Shown: in pieces, positions 25,053-37,366 of the stretch | Layout: each line of letters begins with the position of its first letter | How positions within the stretch are numbered: the first letter of the stretch is position 1 | Source: Pholiota molesta | Taxonomy: Eukaryota; Basidiomycota; Agaricomycetes; Agaricales; Strophariaceae | Reading direction: 5' to 3' | Assembly (NCBI GenBank): GCA_014925825.1 | Contig: JACGCK010000052.1 | Location: forward strand, 62,001-126,000 | DNA: 64,000 nt | Program-made: the position numbers and the translations under genes | The notes under the pieces: generated by a model | The model's database searches: none | The model's input: only the letters and a program-made list of their open reading frames with translations | Told to the model about the DNA's origin: nothing

Positions 25053-28000
25053 ATGTCCCATTACCCCGATGTACGTACCCCTCCATGCCCCACGAACAGC
25101 ACGCTGAACGCCCGCCACAGGCCGACGAGGCCCAGCGCCACCACTACAACGACGGGTACCCCATTGTGCCCAACCCCTACGACCACTACGACCCGCAGCC
25201 GAACCCCTTCGACCGCGCCCCCCAGCACACCCCCTACGGCGCCGGCACGCCGCTCGCGGACCCGTTCAACCCCGCGCACAACCCCTACGCCTCTCCACCC
25301 CCGCACAACCCCTACGCCTCTCCGCCGCCGCACAACCCTTATGCCTCGCCCCCGCCCCCGCCGCCCGTGCTGTACGGCGCCCCGGGGCAGAACACCAACC
25401 CATACCACCCGACAAGCACGCCGCTACACCCTCTGTCCCCGCCGCCCATGCTGCACGCGCACTCGCCGCCGCCGCCCGGCGGGATGCTAGGCTACGCGCC
25501 TCCAGCGCCCGCGCCGACCCCGGGGTCCCTGTACACGCGCTCCGGGTACGACCTGCACGACGGCGGGGAGGAGATGGAGGACACGGGCGATATACCGCTG
25601 CTGCGCAGGGACCCGTCGTCCATGTCCAGTATACCCCACCCCCCGGGCGCCTATGACGATGATGAGGGTGATCGAGGCACGATTGCGGACGACAGGTCGG
25701 AGAACAATATTCGCTATGGGCGGATACCCCAGAGAGTGCCCAGGCGGTACAAGACGATCAAGAAAGTCGAGTGAGTGGCTTTCATTGGCGCGTTCTGTCT
25801 GTTTTATTTTCGTTTTTGCTTGCTTTTGTGGTGGCAATTTCTTTTTTCAGTCGTGCGTTCTCCTTGGGCTTGTAGCACCCTTGGAAATGGCTCTGCCTTG
25901 CCTAAAATAACAGCACGGTCGAGGAACCAGCAGCGGCGGTGGCACTTTGCTTTGTGCAGGTGTCTACCGTGCCTTGTTTCCTAAACCATTTTTCCATGCC
26001 TTGGAAATGGCCTGGGAGGCGAGCACAAGAGAACACCCGCCACAGCTCTGCACGAGAGGTTACTCGCTTTCCTATCCATTTTTGCATGTTGCTGTGTTTT
26101 AACGGTCTAGTGGACCCGTCTAATCGTTACGGGCGGTGCGCGCAGCACCTGGATTGATGGGGTATTATCTTGCGCTTGCTCCATCTTTCCTTGGCTCACG
26201 CCGGATTTTGCATTTTCCTGTGTATTTGTGGCCTGTTTTACCCGTCTAATTATCGCCTGCGATACGCCCAGTGTCGGCAGTATTACGGTTCCTCCACGCA
26301 TGTGGTTGCCTTGGTCTTGTCCTTCCCTGGCGGGGCCCTTTAACTGCTCTTGCCTTAATTTTCGTTTTTGCCATTTCATTCGTACCTCACTCGATCTGCG
26401 AGGTTTATAACACACTCCGCTGCGCGTTATACCGCCACAGGAAATAACCGTGGGGCGGACAGTGGGAGGAGGATGAGACGATAAGAGCTACATCCGCCAC
26501 AACTCTCTCTGCGGCGAGAGGATTACTCGCATTCCTATGCGTTTCTACATTTTGCTGTGGTTTTACGGTTCTTTTCTTGGACACGCCGAATTTTGCAACC
26601 TTTCAATGGCTTGGGCTGGGCGTCGGAAAAATAATTACCACTCATCAGGGATCTGATGTGCTTACACTGGCTCTGGGTACATGAGTTGCATCGCGAATTT
26701 CTGTTCCGCCCATTTGCGTTGCTTTCGCCGTGTTGATGACCGTGTTCTTCTTGTTTCCTTCGTATTCACCTTATTTGCAACGTTTTGTTATTTCACTTCT
26801 GCGCACTCACCTCATTCTTCCTTAGACTCTTCCACGGTAACTTTGTGTTGGATAACGCCGTGCCGAAAAAACTACTGGACATGTGCCCGAACCGCACCGA
26901 CCGCGAGTTCACGCACATGCGGTACTCTGCGGCGACGTGCGACCCGAACGACTTCAAGGACTCCGGGTTCACACTACGACAAGTGCACTACGACCCGCCG
27001 CGGCGCACGGAGCTGTTCATCGTGATGACGATGTACAACGAGGACGAGGAGCTGTTCTGCCGGACGATGCACGGCGTGATCAAGAACATCGCGCACCTGT
27101 GCAAGCGCGACCGGAGCAAGACGTGGGGGAAGGACGGGTGGAAGAAGGTGGTGGTGTGCATCGTGAGCGACGGGCGGTCGAAGATCAACTCGCGCACGCT
27201 GAGTGTGATTGCGGCGATGGGCGCGTACCAGGAGGGCGTGGCGAAGACGAAGATCGGGAAGCAGGACGTGACGGCGCATATCTATGAGTATACTACGCAG
27301 AGTGCGTGTCCTCTTACCCCTCCACTTGCCTCCGCGCGCTGACCATTCACCCTTTCTTTCTTGCAGTCTCTGTGAATCCGTCGCTCAAGATCGAGGGCGC
27401 GGAGAAGGGCGTCGTGCCCGTGCAGGTCATCTTCTGCCTCAAGGAGAAGAACCAGAAGAAGATCAACTCGCACCGGTGGTTCTTCAACGCGTTCGGCGCG
27501 ATCCTGCAGCCGAACGTCTGTGTCCTCCTCGATGTGGGCACGATGCCCGGCCCGACGTCGATCTATCATCTGTGGAAGGCGTTCGACATCAACTCGAATG
27601 TGGGGGGCGCGTGCGGGGAGATCGTCGCGCTGAAGGGGAAGTATGGTGTGAATCTGATTAATCCGTTGGTGGCGGCGCAGAATTTCGAGTATAAGATGTC
27701 GAATATCCTGGATAAGCCGCTGTATGTCTCCCTCTCCTGGTGACGGTCTTTGTCTGATTGTCTGCAGGGAGTCGGTGTTTGGGTATATTACGGTGCTGCC
27801 TGGTGCGTTTAGCGCGTACAGGTATATCGCGCTGCAGAATGATGTCACGGGCGAGGGCCCGTTGCAAAAGTATTTCCTTGGAGAGACGATGGTGCGTTCC
27901 CTCCCTTGACGCATCGTCTTCAAACCCGGATAGACTGACATTTTTCATGTAGCACGGTGCTGGCGCGGATATCTTCACCGCGAACATGTACCTCGCGGAG

Positions 28001-29667
28001 GACCGAGTGCGTCTGCCCCCTTCCGACTCTTCGCTCGTTCTTTAACATCTTCACAGATCTTGTGCTGGGAGCTCGTCTCGAAGCGCGGCGGCGCGTGGAT
28101 TCTGCACTACGTCAAGTCGGCGTATGCGGTGACGGACGTGCCCGATCAGGTGCCAGAGCTGATCTCGCAGCGGCGGCGCTGGTTGAACGGGTCCTTTTTC
28201 GCGGCGGTGCACTCGACGGTGCACTTCCATTACTTGTACCGCTCGAGCCACACCTTCGTGCGCAAGGCGTGGATACACGTGGAGATGTTCTACCAGCTGT
28301 TCAATCTGGTGTTTTCGTGGTTTGCGCTGGTGATTCCTCACTCACGATTTCGTGCTACTTCGAATTCTTACTAACCCCGTCCCGTCTCTTTCTCTTTAGG
28401 CCAATTACTACATCGCCTTCTCCATTCTCTCTGATTCGATGGAGGATAAGGAGTTCAACCTGAAGGGCATCCACACGGCCAATGTGATTCTCAACTACTT
28501 CTATCTTGGCCTACTTATTATGTGCTTCATCCTGTCGCTCGGCAACAGGCCGCAGGGAAGCAAGTGGGGGTACACGGGTGCGATGATTGGGTTCGCGTTC
28601 ATCACGATTTACATGACGGTCAGTAATGGATGTCGCCTGGGGTATGCATGGGATGCTGATGATGAATATTTGCAGGTTGCAGCGTTCCTGCTTGCGTTCA
28701 AGGGTCTCGGCAATCTGGCCAAGGCGCAGACGCTTACGTTTGCCTCGATCTTCACGAACCATATCTTTAGGAATATCGTCGTGTCGCTGGTAGCGACGCT
28801 CGGGCTGTATATTATCGCGAGCATTATCTTCGTATGTGGCTTTTCTTCTCTGCCTGTGAGAGTGAGCGGACGATACTGATTGTTCGTTGTGTGGCTTGGA
28901 AATACAGTTTGAGCCATGGCATATGATCACGTCCTTTATCCAGTATCTGCTCATGGCGCCGTCGTACATCAATGTCCTGAACGTTTATGCTGTACGTGAT
29001 GTTCCCATTCCGCATCGTTAACCCTGACACTCATCATCTACCACTGCAATCCATGTGCAGTTCGCGAATGTGCACGATGTGTCGTGGGGTACCAAGGGAG
29101 ACAACACAGTTGCCAAGTCGCTGGGCACGGTGGCGACTGGCAAGGGCAAAACGGGCGAGGTCGAGGCGGAGGTGCCGGTGGACGAGAAGGACATCAACGC
29201 GCTCTACGAAGACGCGATCCACGTGCTCAACACGAAACCGCCCAAACAGGAGTCGACGCCGGATGTGGGGACGGTGCAGGAGGACTACTACCGGACCTTC
29301 CGGACGAAGTGCGTGGGCTGCGTTATGGGGGCATCGGTGTGTGTTGGGGCTAATGGTTGCTTTTTTTTTTTTTTGGTGAAGTGTTCTCCTTGCGTGGGTC
29401 CTGACGAATGCCCTCCTCGGGGCTGCAATTACCACGACGAATGCGAGCGCAGCGGTCAGCGGTGCGAACAAGGCCGTCAATGGGTACATGGGCTTCCTCC
29501 TTGCGTCGGTCGCGGGTCTTGCGTGTAAGTGTCTCTTTTGCTCAGCTTTCGGTGTATCAGCGCTGATCGTGGTGTTGGGTATGGATAATATCTTTTTTTT
29601 TTTTTCAGTTGTACGCTTTGTGGGCTCGACGATGTATATGGTCGTGCGTCTGTTTGCGGGAGAGTAG
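25053..29667 (+). CDS. Chitin synthase, division 1 (probably class III)
   Basis: A GT2-family membrane enzyme that polymerises UDP-GlcNAc into chitin at the plasma membrane. Exon 1 (25053-25070, MSHYPD) is followed by a 50-nt intron and a Pro/Tyr/Asn-rich cytosolic N-terminus. A 1,055-nt intron (25771-26825) splits [11 protein letters not shown]. The N-terminal chitin synthase domain follows ([44 protein letters not shown]). Catalytic motifs are [13 protein letters not shown] and the product-binding [11 protein letters not shown]. Several membrane helices then include the regions around [12 protein letters not shown] and [13 protein letters not shown], with the family motif DVSWGTKGD. The last exons encode [15 protein letters not shown] and, after another intron, [18 protein letters not shown]. 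About 900 residues, no broken frame. The [11 protein letters not shown] and CIVSDGR details resemble class III enzymes, but class is my inference. Confidence 0.92.
25277..25357 (+). repeat. Three tandem 27-nt repeats in the chitin synthase N-terminus
   Basis: Units at 25277-25303, 25304-25330 and 25331-25357 each encode HNPYASPPP. Copies 1 and 2 are nearly identical; copy 3 has several silent third-position changes. Confidence 0.85.
25771..26825 (+). other. Unusually long (1,055-nt) intron of the chitin synthase gene
   Basis: Donor GTGAGT at 25771 and acceptor CTTCCTTAG at 26825 restore the conserved reading VE/LFHG. All other introns of this gene are about 50-75 nt. The intron contains two diverged copies of a segment (26036-26105 and 26493-26568) with CCGCCACA, GAGAGG.TTACTCGC and TTGCTGTG..TTTACGG in common. 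A second shared piece, CACGCCGGATTTTGCA (26197) versus CACGCCGAATTTTGCA (26582), follows each copy. Confidence 0.8.
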
Positions 29668-32100
29668 ATGCTGAGTACGACCACGTGCGGAATGATGGCA
29701 TTTCGTTTCGATATGCACTTCAATAATGTTAATCGCATTCGAGGTATCTCTGGAGGGCTAAGATGTAATGTTCCTGGGCGGCCGAGATTGTTATGTTTTG
29801 GATGATCTGATCTTACGACGTCAACGATGGATGATTTTACTTATGAATTACGGTTTTTCTTGGTCTTTTTTCTTCCTTCCTGTTGTTTATTGTCTGTCGC
29901 TTTTTGTCAGTTATCTGTCTCTTCAAGAAGTAGTAAGTACTAGGTAGGGTTATACGAGTGCTTGAAGTAATTTAAATGCCTGTTGGAATCGGCACTCATT
30001 CTCCAAGAAGGTGTCATGGGTGCGTAGATTGCGGGAGATATTAATCCAACGATAACCCCGACTAAATTTTCTCCCGACGTGAAATTACAGACAAAAAGGA
30101 CTCCAAGGGATTGCTGAATATTTGAGAAAACGTGTTGTCACGAAGTTGGTCGTAACGTTGCATTTGTTGATAGGGTTCCTGCCTGTTTCTGCTTGACACG
30201 TCGACCTCGGACCTGTTCACTATGCCAAGGACAATCCAGACCAACCAGACAGCCTCAAGAAAAAGGAAACGCTACCGCCACATATCCATTGCGCTGCAGG
30301 ACCCTCGCATCAGCTGGAGCACTGGCCCATTACTCGACCACTGAAAGCAGAAGCGGAATCGACGCGGTGAGTCTGTCCCTATATTTTGAGGCAGACTGAT
30401 TTCATAGAAAGAACTTGCTTGACCCAATCCATCCACCGACAAGCAACAAAACCCCTGACAAAGAGCCCATCCCCGTGGTTAAAGCGTTCGAGGAGATGCA
30501 CCACAATTTTCGGTTAGATGTATCGCTGTTGCCAGTGAGACGTGCTCCGCTCAAACATTTCTCTTCCTTCCAAATCGACACAAAGCCAGTTCGAACCCCT
30601 CAGAGAGGCTCAGAATGGTTACAGACTCTACACAGGCAGCGACAAGCACTCTAGCAACACCTGACATCCGTCATCTCATCGCCCTGCTCATTCCGCATCT
30701 TGCCGCTATGCTACGCCCTTCTATGTGGCTTCCTTTGGGGATCAACCTGCCGGCGGCACTATAGGCGTTTCTCTACTGGAACTCTTCAGCTTCAGTGGCG
30801 GTGTCCTAAAACCGCCGAGCCAAATGCGAACACGGTACAATGCTCGGGGCAGGACTAAATTAAGTCAATTCACGGTGCCCAGAATGTGCCGTTCACACTG
30901 CATCAAACAGAGCGGTTGCCCGTTCCATTTTCAAGGTCAATTATCAGTTGATTATCAGCAACACAGGTCAAGCCTGAACTCCCATAGAACAGGCTGCTGG
31001 TTTATCGACCTTGAAACTCCCATTTTCTATGGCTTCCTACTACTTATCTGTTGACTAACTGTGGTGACATCATACGTTCCTTCCGTTTTACTTCCCAATC
31101 ACTCCATTGTTCTTTCTCCGCAACAAATAACCAGATGTGGCGCCAATGGCAGCGTCATCCGTCAGATCTTTGTCTGACTCTCGGCTCGACAGTAACGGCC
31201 GCTCTGGTATCCCAGGCGGGAGGCCCCAGCCTCTCCTAATCAGCCTTCAGCTATGTCGCAGTGTCTGACCCTCTTCCTCTCGTCAACCCCTCGATCAGGA
31301 CCAGGTCTTCTTGTACCCGGACTATATAGGATGGGAATTGGAACATGTGTAAAGGGAACGTACCATTCAAGGTGTCGCTCAGATAACTGTTCGGCTAGAA
31401 GTTCGGATTCTAAGCATCGCAGCATTATGTATAAACTTCAAAAGCACATCACAGAAGTACATCTTACTACGCCTTTTGATCACATCTCGGAATATTTCTG
31501 AAATTTCTTGTGCATCAAGTAAAACCTTGCGCTTCTGATCTTAGGATCCGGTTGTCAAATCTTTTTCGAGTCATCAGGTGTTCATAGCGCAATTGAACAA
31601 GATACAATGACCAAATATTCATGATTCTATTCTCATGTAAGTATGATTGTCGAGATATGAAACCTTCCAGTTCCTCTTGTACGTACTTGTAACCCTTATA
31701 ATCTCCTCTGAGGCAATGATGATCTCGGGCTCAAGAAATTGCGAGAGAACTTTCCAAATGCATATGGACAATCCCTCGAATCGAGCAATGTCGCGTTGAT
31801 TTACGCATCCTGCCAGATATACTCGACGGAGATGAAGTCGGAGACTGCCTTGTTATCGAAGATTTGACCGATGGTTAGGTCCAAAAAGTATCTGGCTGGT
31901 AGCAGGACTGGTCATTTGTCGATCCGTGACGTTGATTTTTCAAGAAATAGCAGTCAATGATATGGACAGTAATACATAATTTGGAGCTCGGAGCGAGCCT
32001 CGTCGAATGCGTCTTGAGAAGTAGCAGTAAAGGCGGCTCAGTGGCGTCTCCTAACCGGGTAGCTTTGTATCCCATACCTTCAAGTACTTCATCTCGTTTG
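29668..32100. other. Intergenic, no gene supported
   Basis: Several 60-110 codon frames (30193-30399, 30415-30654, 30725-31054, all +) show no motif and no clear splice pattern linking them. The first 400 bp is a plausible chitin synthase 3' region (T-rich). Confidence 0.4.
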
Positions 32101-32108
32101 TATAAATA
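32101..32108 (+). promoter_or_regulatory. TATA box of paralogue A
   Basis: TATAAATA, 84 bp before the ATG at 32185; the same spacing is seen on paralogue B. Confidence 0.6.
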
Positions 32109-32184
32109 CTGGGCAAACCAGCCAGTCAACGATCCAACACACCCCGACAATAAGCTTCACACAGGAAACCTCTCTTATTTCACA

Positions 32185-33704
32185 ATGTCTTTCATCGAAA
32201 ATCTCGAGCTGAACGTAGCTCCCGATGCATATGCTAGTATTTTCGCCCGTGCGTCTGACGACGAGACGGCTATGGTCGGCGCGGGCCAGGCCACTGGTTT
32301 CGCCGTATGTCCCCTCATGCATGATTGCAATGCTCATTGGCTTACCTGTATGCTTAAAGGCCGGAGTCAGTTTCCAGAGCAAGGTAAATATTCGCGTTGA
32401 CCTTACCTTTTTAAATTAGAGTCTGATATACCGATTGGAATTTTTTAGGAAGATGTAATGAACTCCACGCTCTTGGCTCAACTTGCTGCCGGTAAGAAGT
32501 ACGACCGCTTGAAGCAAGCTGACCAGTGGTAAGTCTAATTGTCTCTTATCCTTATCGATGTACAATGCATGGTACTGAAGAGAGAGATTATACAGGTATG
32601 GGGAGTACAGGTACACGAATCTATAAAAAATACTCCATAAAATACTGACACCAAACCTTGATGCAGATATGTTCTCGAACGCATGGGTTGGCAGGTCAGT
32701 ATTCAAATCTGCCATCTTGAGAACTTTTATATATTCAACGTGTTATTAGGTGACTAACTTCAAGCTGGAGCGCCGTATCATTATCACTCCTGTTTCCGTG
32801 GACAAGCTTGTCCTCGATTATCTGAAGGACACTGTGAGTCGCCAGCCATCCTCCGTTGCTCTCAATGAATCAATCGAAGACTGCTTTGAAACAGACCGCC
32901 GAATCGTCTTTAGCAGCCCGAATTGTAGCTGCTCTTGAAAAGTCTAATGACCTCGCCGTCAAGATCTTCGTAAGGTATAATATAGGTTTCCAAGCATCAT
33001 TTACGCTGCTGAATCAAATTCCAACAGCTCTTCCACGATTGATAATCGATCCAACTTCCAGTTGGGAACTTGCGTTGAAGATCGGGCCAGGAATGTAAGA
33101 ACACTTCTTTCATCCTCGCTAATACTAGTCTCACTTGGTGCCCATGCTCTTCCGTTGATATCAGATCGTGTTTTGTGAGTATCGAATAACCTAAATTGCG
33201 GCTTGGGCTCATCTCAAACGGTCACACAAACAGCTATCGGAGGCTTCAGCTATTGTAAGAGGTTTAGCATGATCAAAGAGACAGATAATGACCTTGCCGA
33301 TGTCTTTAGCGACCTCTGAGAAGATCGTAAATCCTCTGCACAACACGATCAAGGAAGGCACTGATTTCCATAACAGTACGTCTTGCTGCTCCGAATTAAT
33401 TTTTCCCGTGCTCAAATTTCAATTCATTGATAAACAGCGTTCCAGACCATGATCCGTAAGTATCGCTACTTCTGCAGATGGCGGATTTGCTTTGAGATTT
33501 GAATATTTCATCGTGCTAATATATCTCAACGTCCTCCCAGTCAACACTGCGATATACTCGCAGTTCCGTGAGCTTGTCATCCAGAAGCTCGGGGTAAATG
33601 TCAGGGTACGTTTTCAGACAACGTTCATTTTCTCCTGCATCCTCACCAGTTTTGTTCTGGTTTAGGAATACATCCGCGAACTCATTCTTCCTCCTAAGAA
33701 TTGA
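32185..33704 (+). CDS. Uncharacterised multi-exon protein, paralogue A of three
   Basis: The gene has about twelve short exons with GT-AG introns. Exon 1 (32185-32304) encodes MSFIENLELNVAPDAYASIF and ends AMVGAGQATGFA. Exon 2 encodes AGVSFQSK. Exon 3 carries the hallmark DVMNSTLLAQLAAGKKYDRL and ends with the W of DQW. Later exons carry VLERMGWQ, VTNFKLERRIIITPVSVDKL, ARIVAALEKSNDLAVKIF, NRSNFQLGTCVEDRARN, AIGGFSY, FQTMI, NTAIYSQFRELVIQKLG and finally EYIRELILPPKN. The order matches paralogues B (37367-38913) and C (39985-41520) exon by exon, which is the best evidence that the gene is real. No signal peptide or membrane segment is visible. I recall proteins with an NSTLLAQL...WY pattern in other fungi and possibly bacteria but know no function, and I cannot check this. 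Confidence 0.7.
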
Positions 33705-34691
33705 TCTCGATGATCGACACCCTTATGTCACATCTATGGAGAGCCAGTCAGGGATCAATTCTATGATACCAGAATTCGAATCTTCAAGCTATAAATCCGA
33801 AAGGTCAATCTAACATCCTGGTTGTCCCAATGCCACTGATGTCATATCAATACAAAAATGTTCCAAAAAATCGTACACATGTATAGAGCACTCTTTTTGA
33901 ACCAGATCTTGAACTTCCGCGAATGACTATCCAATCTCATATTAAAATTTGACCCCGCAACTGAGGCTGCACTTACATATATGCTTGTCGATGCTGTTGT
34001 ATACAAATAGCGCTGGAGTAAGTGTCAGGGAAAAATCGTCCAAGGTTCTATTGCGTAGGTATGGAAAGCAGCGAAGGCCTTCAGATAAAGCGGGAATGGA
34101 GTATTTAATCTACAGGTTGAAGACCGATATCGCTACAAATACATCAAGTTCAAATGAGTGTGGCATATTCCATTAATACCCCGATCGACTCTGGAGAAAG
34201 TTCTACAGTTGAACAACCGCCAGAACCATGGCCAGCGCCCGCTCCCGGATTACCAATTCCTAGAGCGGAGTGTTCTGGGTGTGCTCCTGAGACCCAGCAT
34301 CAGATCCTTCAAATCCAAGTCTATCGTCATTCACGGAAGGAAATAACGCACCATGGGCGGCAGCATGTTCGCGGCACATGAGTGCGTCATGCTCAATGGA
34401 TCGGCCTCAGCGAGCGCGCTCCGAAGCCTGAACACATTGGCTGCTTGTTCCTTTTGAAGACGTTTCCACTTCAGCTGTTCACTGCCAACCATTGGGGCAG
34501 CGGGCTCGAGATTTCCAGCGAGACGTCCCCCTGAACCCTGGTCACCCGATAGATTTTGGGCAGCACCGTGATTGTTAGCACCCGCAGACTGTATACCACG
34601 TCCGTCACTACCTTGGCGTCCTGATCCAACACCACCCGCAGTGTACGGGTCGTCTTGCGCACTGTTTCCAGCCTTAGATTGATAAGAAACG
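33705..34691. other. Intergenic; one coding-like stretch on the minus strand
   Basis: On the minus strand 34470-34690 reads KTTRTLRVVLDQDAKVV and VLTITVLPKIYRVTRVQGD before a stop, directly downstream of the GRHH-motif gene. It looks protein-like and could be a further exon or a relic, but I find no acceptable splice joining it. Confidence 0.35.
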
Positions 34692-34972
34692 TCAGATCGC
34701 GCGTCTCAAGTACTGCAGATAACTTGCGGATTTCTTGTCGTGGATCGGGCCGGGAGCGCTGGCCCGTGTCTGGCCGAATGCGTCCCCATTTGCCATTCCT
34801 GCGCCGCGGAGTCGAGCAGAATAGATGGTGGGCTGAACATGGTGGCGACCGCCGGCACAGGCGTTGTCCATGCCCGCAACAGCCTGCTATGACGGTGAAG
34901 GAATGTATCGAGTGCCTTAAGACCACATACCGTGTTGTCATCATGCTTCTTTGAGGACCCGAAGAAAGGCAT
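34692..34972 (-). CDS. Small GRHH-motif protein (78 residues)
   Basis: Exon 1 (34931-34972) encodes MPFFGSSKKHDDNT. A 44-nt intron (34887-34930, GTATGT...ATAG) joins it to exon 2 (34692-34886), which encodes GMDNACAGGRHHVQPT, ANGDAFGQTRASAPG and ends QYLRRAI before TGA. The start MPFFG and the Gly/His/Ser-rich low-complexity body resemble small intrinsically disordered proteins I associate with Agaricomycetes; no function is known to me. A homologous exon fragment lies at 18221-18390. The early stop may mean a 3'-truncated gene, because protein-like sequence in another frame continues downstream. Confidence 0.5.
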
Positions 34973-37366
34973 TGTCGTAGGACGAATATCTGCTATTGAT
35001 TTTTGAGTCGGGGTGTAAGTATGAAATGTGAAAAAGTATGAACGAGATCGATGCCTTTTAAAACGTTTCGATTTTGCATCTCGTGACAAACATCCTGGTC
35101 GCTATACGGGGACGGATAACCACGAACGCAGTCAATGGGAGCGAGAAGGTCTAGATTGTGGTTTGAAATGGAGCGCTATCCGCGCAAATGTTATTTGTAG
35201 ACGCCCGTGAGAGAGAGCCACTGACGATATGCATAGAAGCCAACTTCTCGTCGTAAGTAACTCGAACGTTCACTCACCCCAACATGAGGCTGTCCCAAAC
35301 CAAACGCGAAAGCACATGTGTTCCATTCAGTCAGTAGTGAGGCCAAACACAACAACTAGAGCATTTTTCAGAAAACCCAGCTGGAAGTCGAATATCTGAA
35401 TATTCAAATATTCAAAATGGAGAGAGGTACCCAATGCAGTTGAATATAGAGTGCAGCTATTCCAGAGTCGAGATTAAGTCCCTGAGCAGGACCATGGAGA
35501 AAAGAGGTAGATAAGAAAAGGGCAAAATGGTGGGCATCCCAGTAAATGGATGCGAAGGTAAAATGCAGCTGACGGTGGCCCGACTTATTAGAGTAAGAAC
35601 AACAAATAGCGAGCGATGTGCGTGCAAAAGAAGACCAAATGGTAGCTGTTCCACTGACTGACCGTGCTTGTTGGGCTCGATGGGGTGCCGCAGGTTCGAG
35701 AGCCTGAGGTTTATATATAACCCAGTGATATAGGGAGCAACAAACACGAGTCAAAATTGTCTCCAAGCGGTTCAGTCCTGGTCCGGTCCTATCCACGCAT
35801 CAGTTTCAGGTCCAGACTATAGCTACCAAATGAATTAATAGGAATTAATCCTGCGTTAATGAAGTTACAACACGCAATCCCGGTATCCAGTCCTCGATCG
35901 CTATCCACGGCGCTTTACATTTGTCAAGCCGGTTGCATTTTCTAGAACACCTCCGTAGACAGCCGCAGTACGAGGGCACCTAGATGCAGAATGCCAATGT
36001 TAAGATTCAGTACTGATTTCGACATGGCCTGCGGCAGCCTCAGACTGGCCAGTAAATTTTCCACACCACGGAGACGGGACGCATAGTCAACAATCGGGAT
36101 GGACGACTGGTAAAAAGAGTAAAAAGAGCAAGAAAAGATACAAGAGAGCTAGGTGACGGCGAGTGTGACTCCGAGAGAGTGTCGTCGTCGAAGTGAGTGC
36201 ACTGAGAACGGCGTTGCTGGTGAGCGTAGAATCGCAGACTCACTCACCTGCACGAGCCTGACTTCGCCTGAGCGCAGATTATCCTCGAAGTGACGAGGCA
36301 AATGTTGGAATTTGTCATGGGGTGCAATTGAACGTTGAACATTGAAGCTTTGAAGCTCAAAGCTTGAAGCTTGAAGCCTTGAAGAGCTGAAGGAGCGGCT
36401 GCTGGCGGGGAAATCGTCGTGCGAGGCATGCGGAGACGAAAGAAAGTGGGCAGCAGACAGACCGCAGAAAACGGTTTTCGGCATTCCCCGTTCTAGCGAT
36501 GGCGTTGGTCCGAGCCGAGGCCACTGTGGCCCGAACATTATTCCGGCCTATCACAAGCCTATCAGCAACAAACTGAAAGAGACGACCAGGCAGGCTTCGA
36601 CTCTGCTCCGACTGTGCGTCGTGTAACAATTCTTGGACTGGGTCAGAGCGACATCTTGAAGGTATCGAGATTCGACCCCCCGTTCCATGTGAGGAAAGTT
36701 CATAGGACACCCCTGTCCCTGTGCATACTTATGCCACGCTCCGTCGTCGCTCTCGACATAAGAAAAAATTAAGTTAAAAGCGCTGTTGTTGTACCACAAA
36801 CGATTTCCATGATTTTAAGAGCTTCAGTTCTGGTTTTCAAATTGACAACCTTGTAGATAATCTGCGCGAAGTTACTGTGGGATGTGATGTTTGTCAGTTT
36901 ATTCTCCACAGGAAACGTGCGGAAAACCGCCGTTGCCACGCAGTGCGCACAGGCGTTTGTGGTGCGACTGTGCGAGAAACTGCGCGTGGTGTCAATGACC
37001 GTGCGTGACCGTGCGTGCTCAGGCCTGCTCATGCCCGCCACGGGAATCTTTTAATTAGAAACTTTTATGCGTGGTATGTGCTGGTATGTGCGTATTTGAT
37101 GTAGTTATGCTCACAGAGAGTTGAATCAGGGAAGCATTGAATCAGGGGAGCAGAGGAGAACTACGTCTGTTTGGATGTTGTGTTAATCCGATGTATCTTT
37201 ACAGACTTACAGTTCTGTGACCTGTCAGTTCAATTTCCATTTTAGGTAACTTTTTCCCAAAATGGAGTTCTCAGTTGACAATACTGAGATCTCACCGGGA
37301 CAGGCCTAAGACCTCCTAAGACCGACCCGGACATGTGTATCCAACAAATATAAATGGATGTATTTT
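34973..37366. other. Intergenic, no gene supported
   Basis: Contains a simple-repeat stretch of AAGCTTGAAG type at 36345-36392, the second identical copy of the 19-nt element (36330-36348), and overlapping frames without motifs (35404-35796 -, 36149-36710 -, 36769-37041 -). Confidence 0.4.
36330..36392. repeat. 19-nt dispersed element followed by AAGCTTGAAGC simple repeat
   Basis: The first 19 bases are identical to 18200-18218. They are followed by five or six imperfect copies of TTGAAGCT/AAGCTTGAAG. Confidence 0.6.

Noticed and set aside
27282..27941. 219-codon minus-strand frame
   Set aside because: Antisense of chitin synthase exons, crossing their introns; produced by GC-rich third positions.
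36655..36700. B-box-like ATTCGACCCCCC suggesting a tRNA
   Set aside because: No A box or acceptor stem at the proper distance on either strand.
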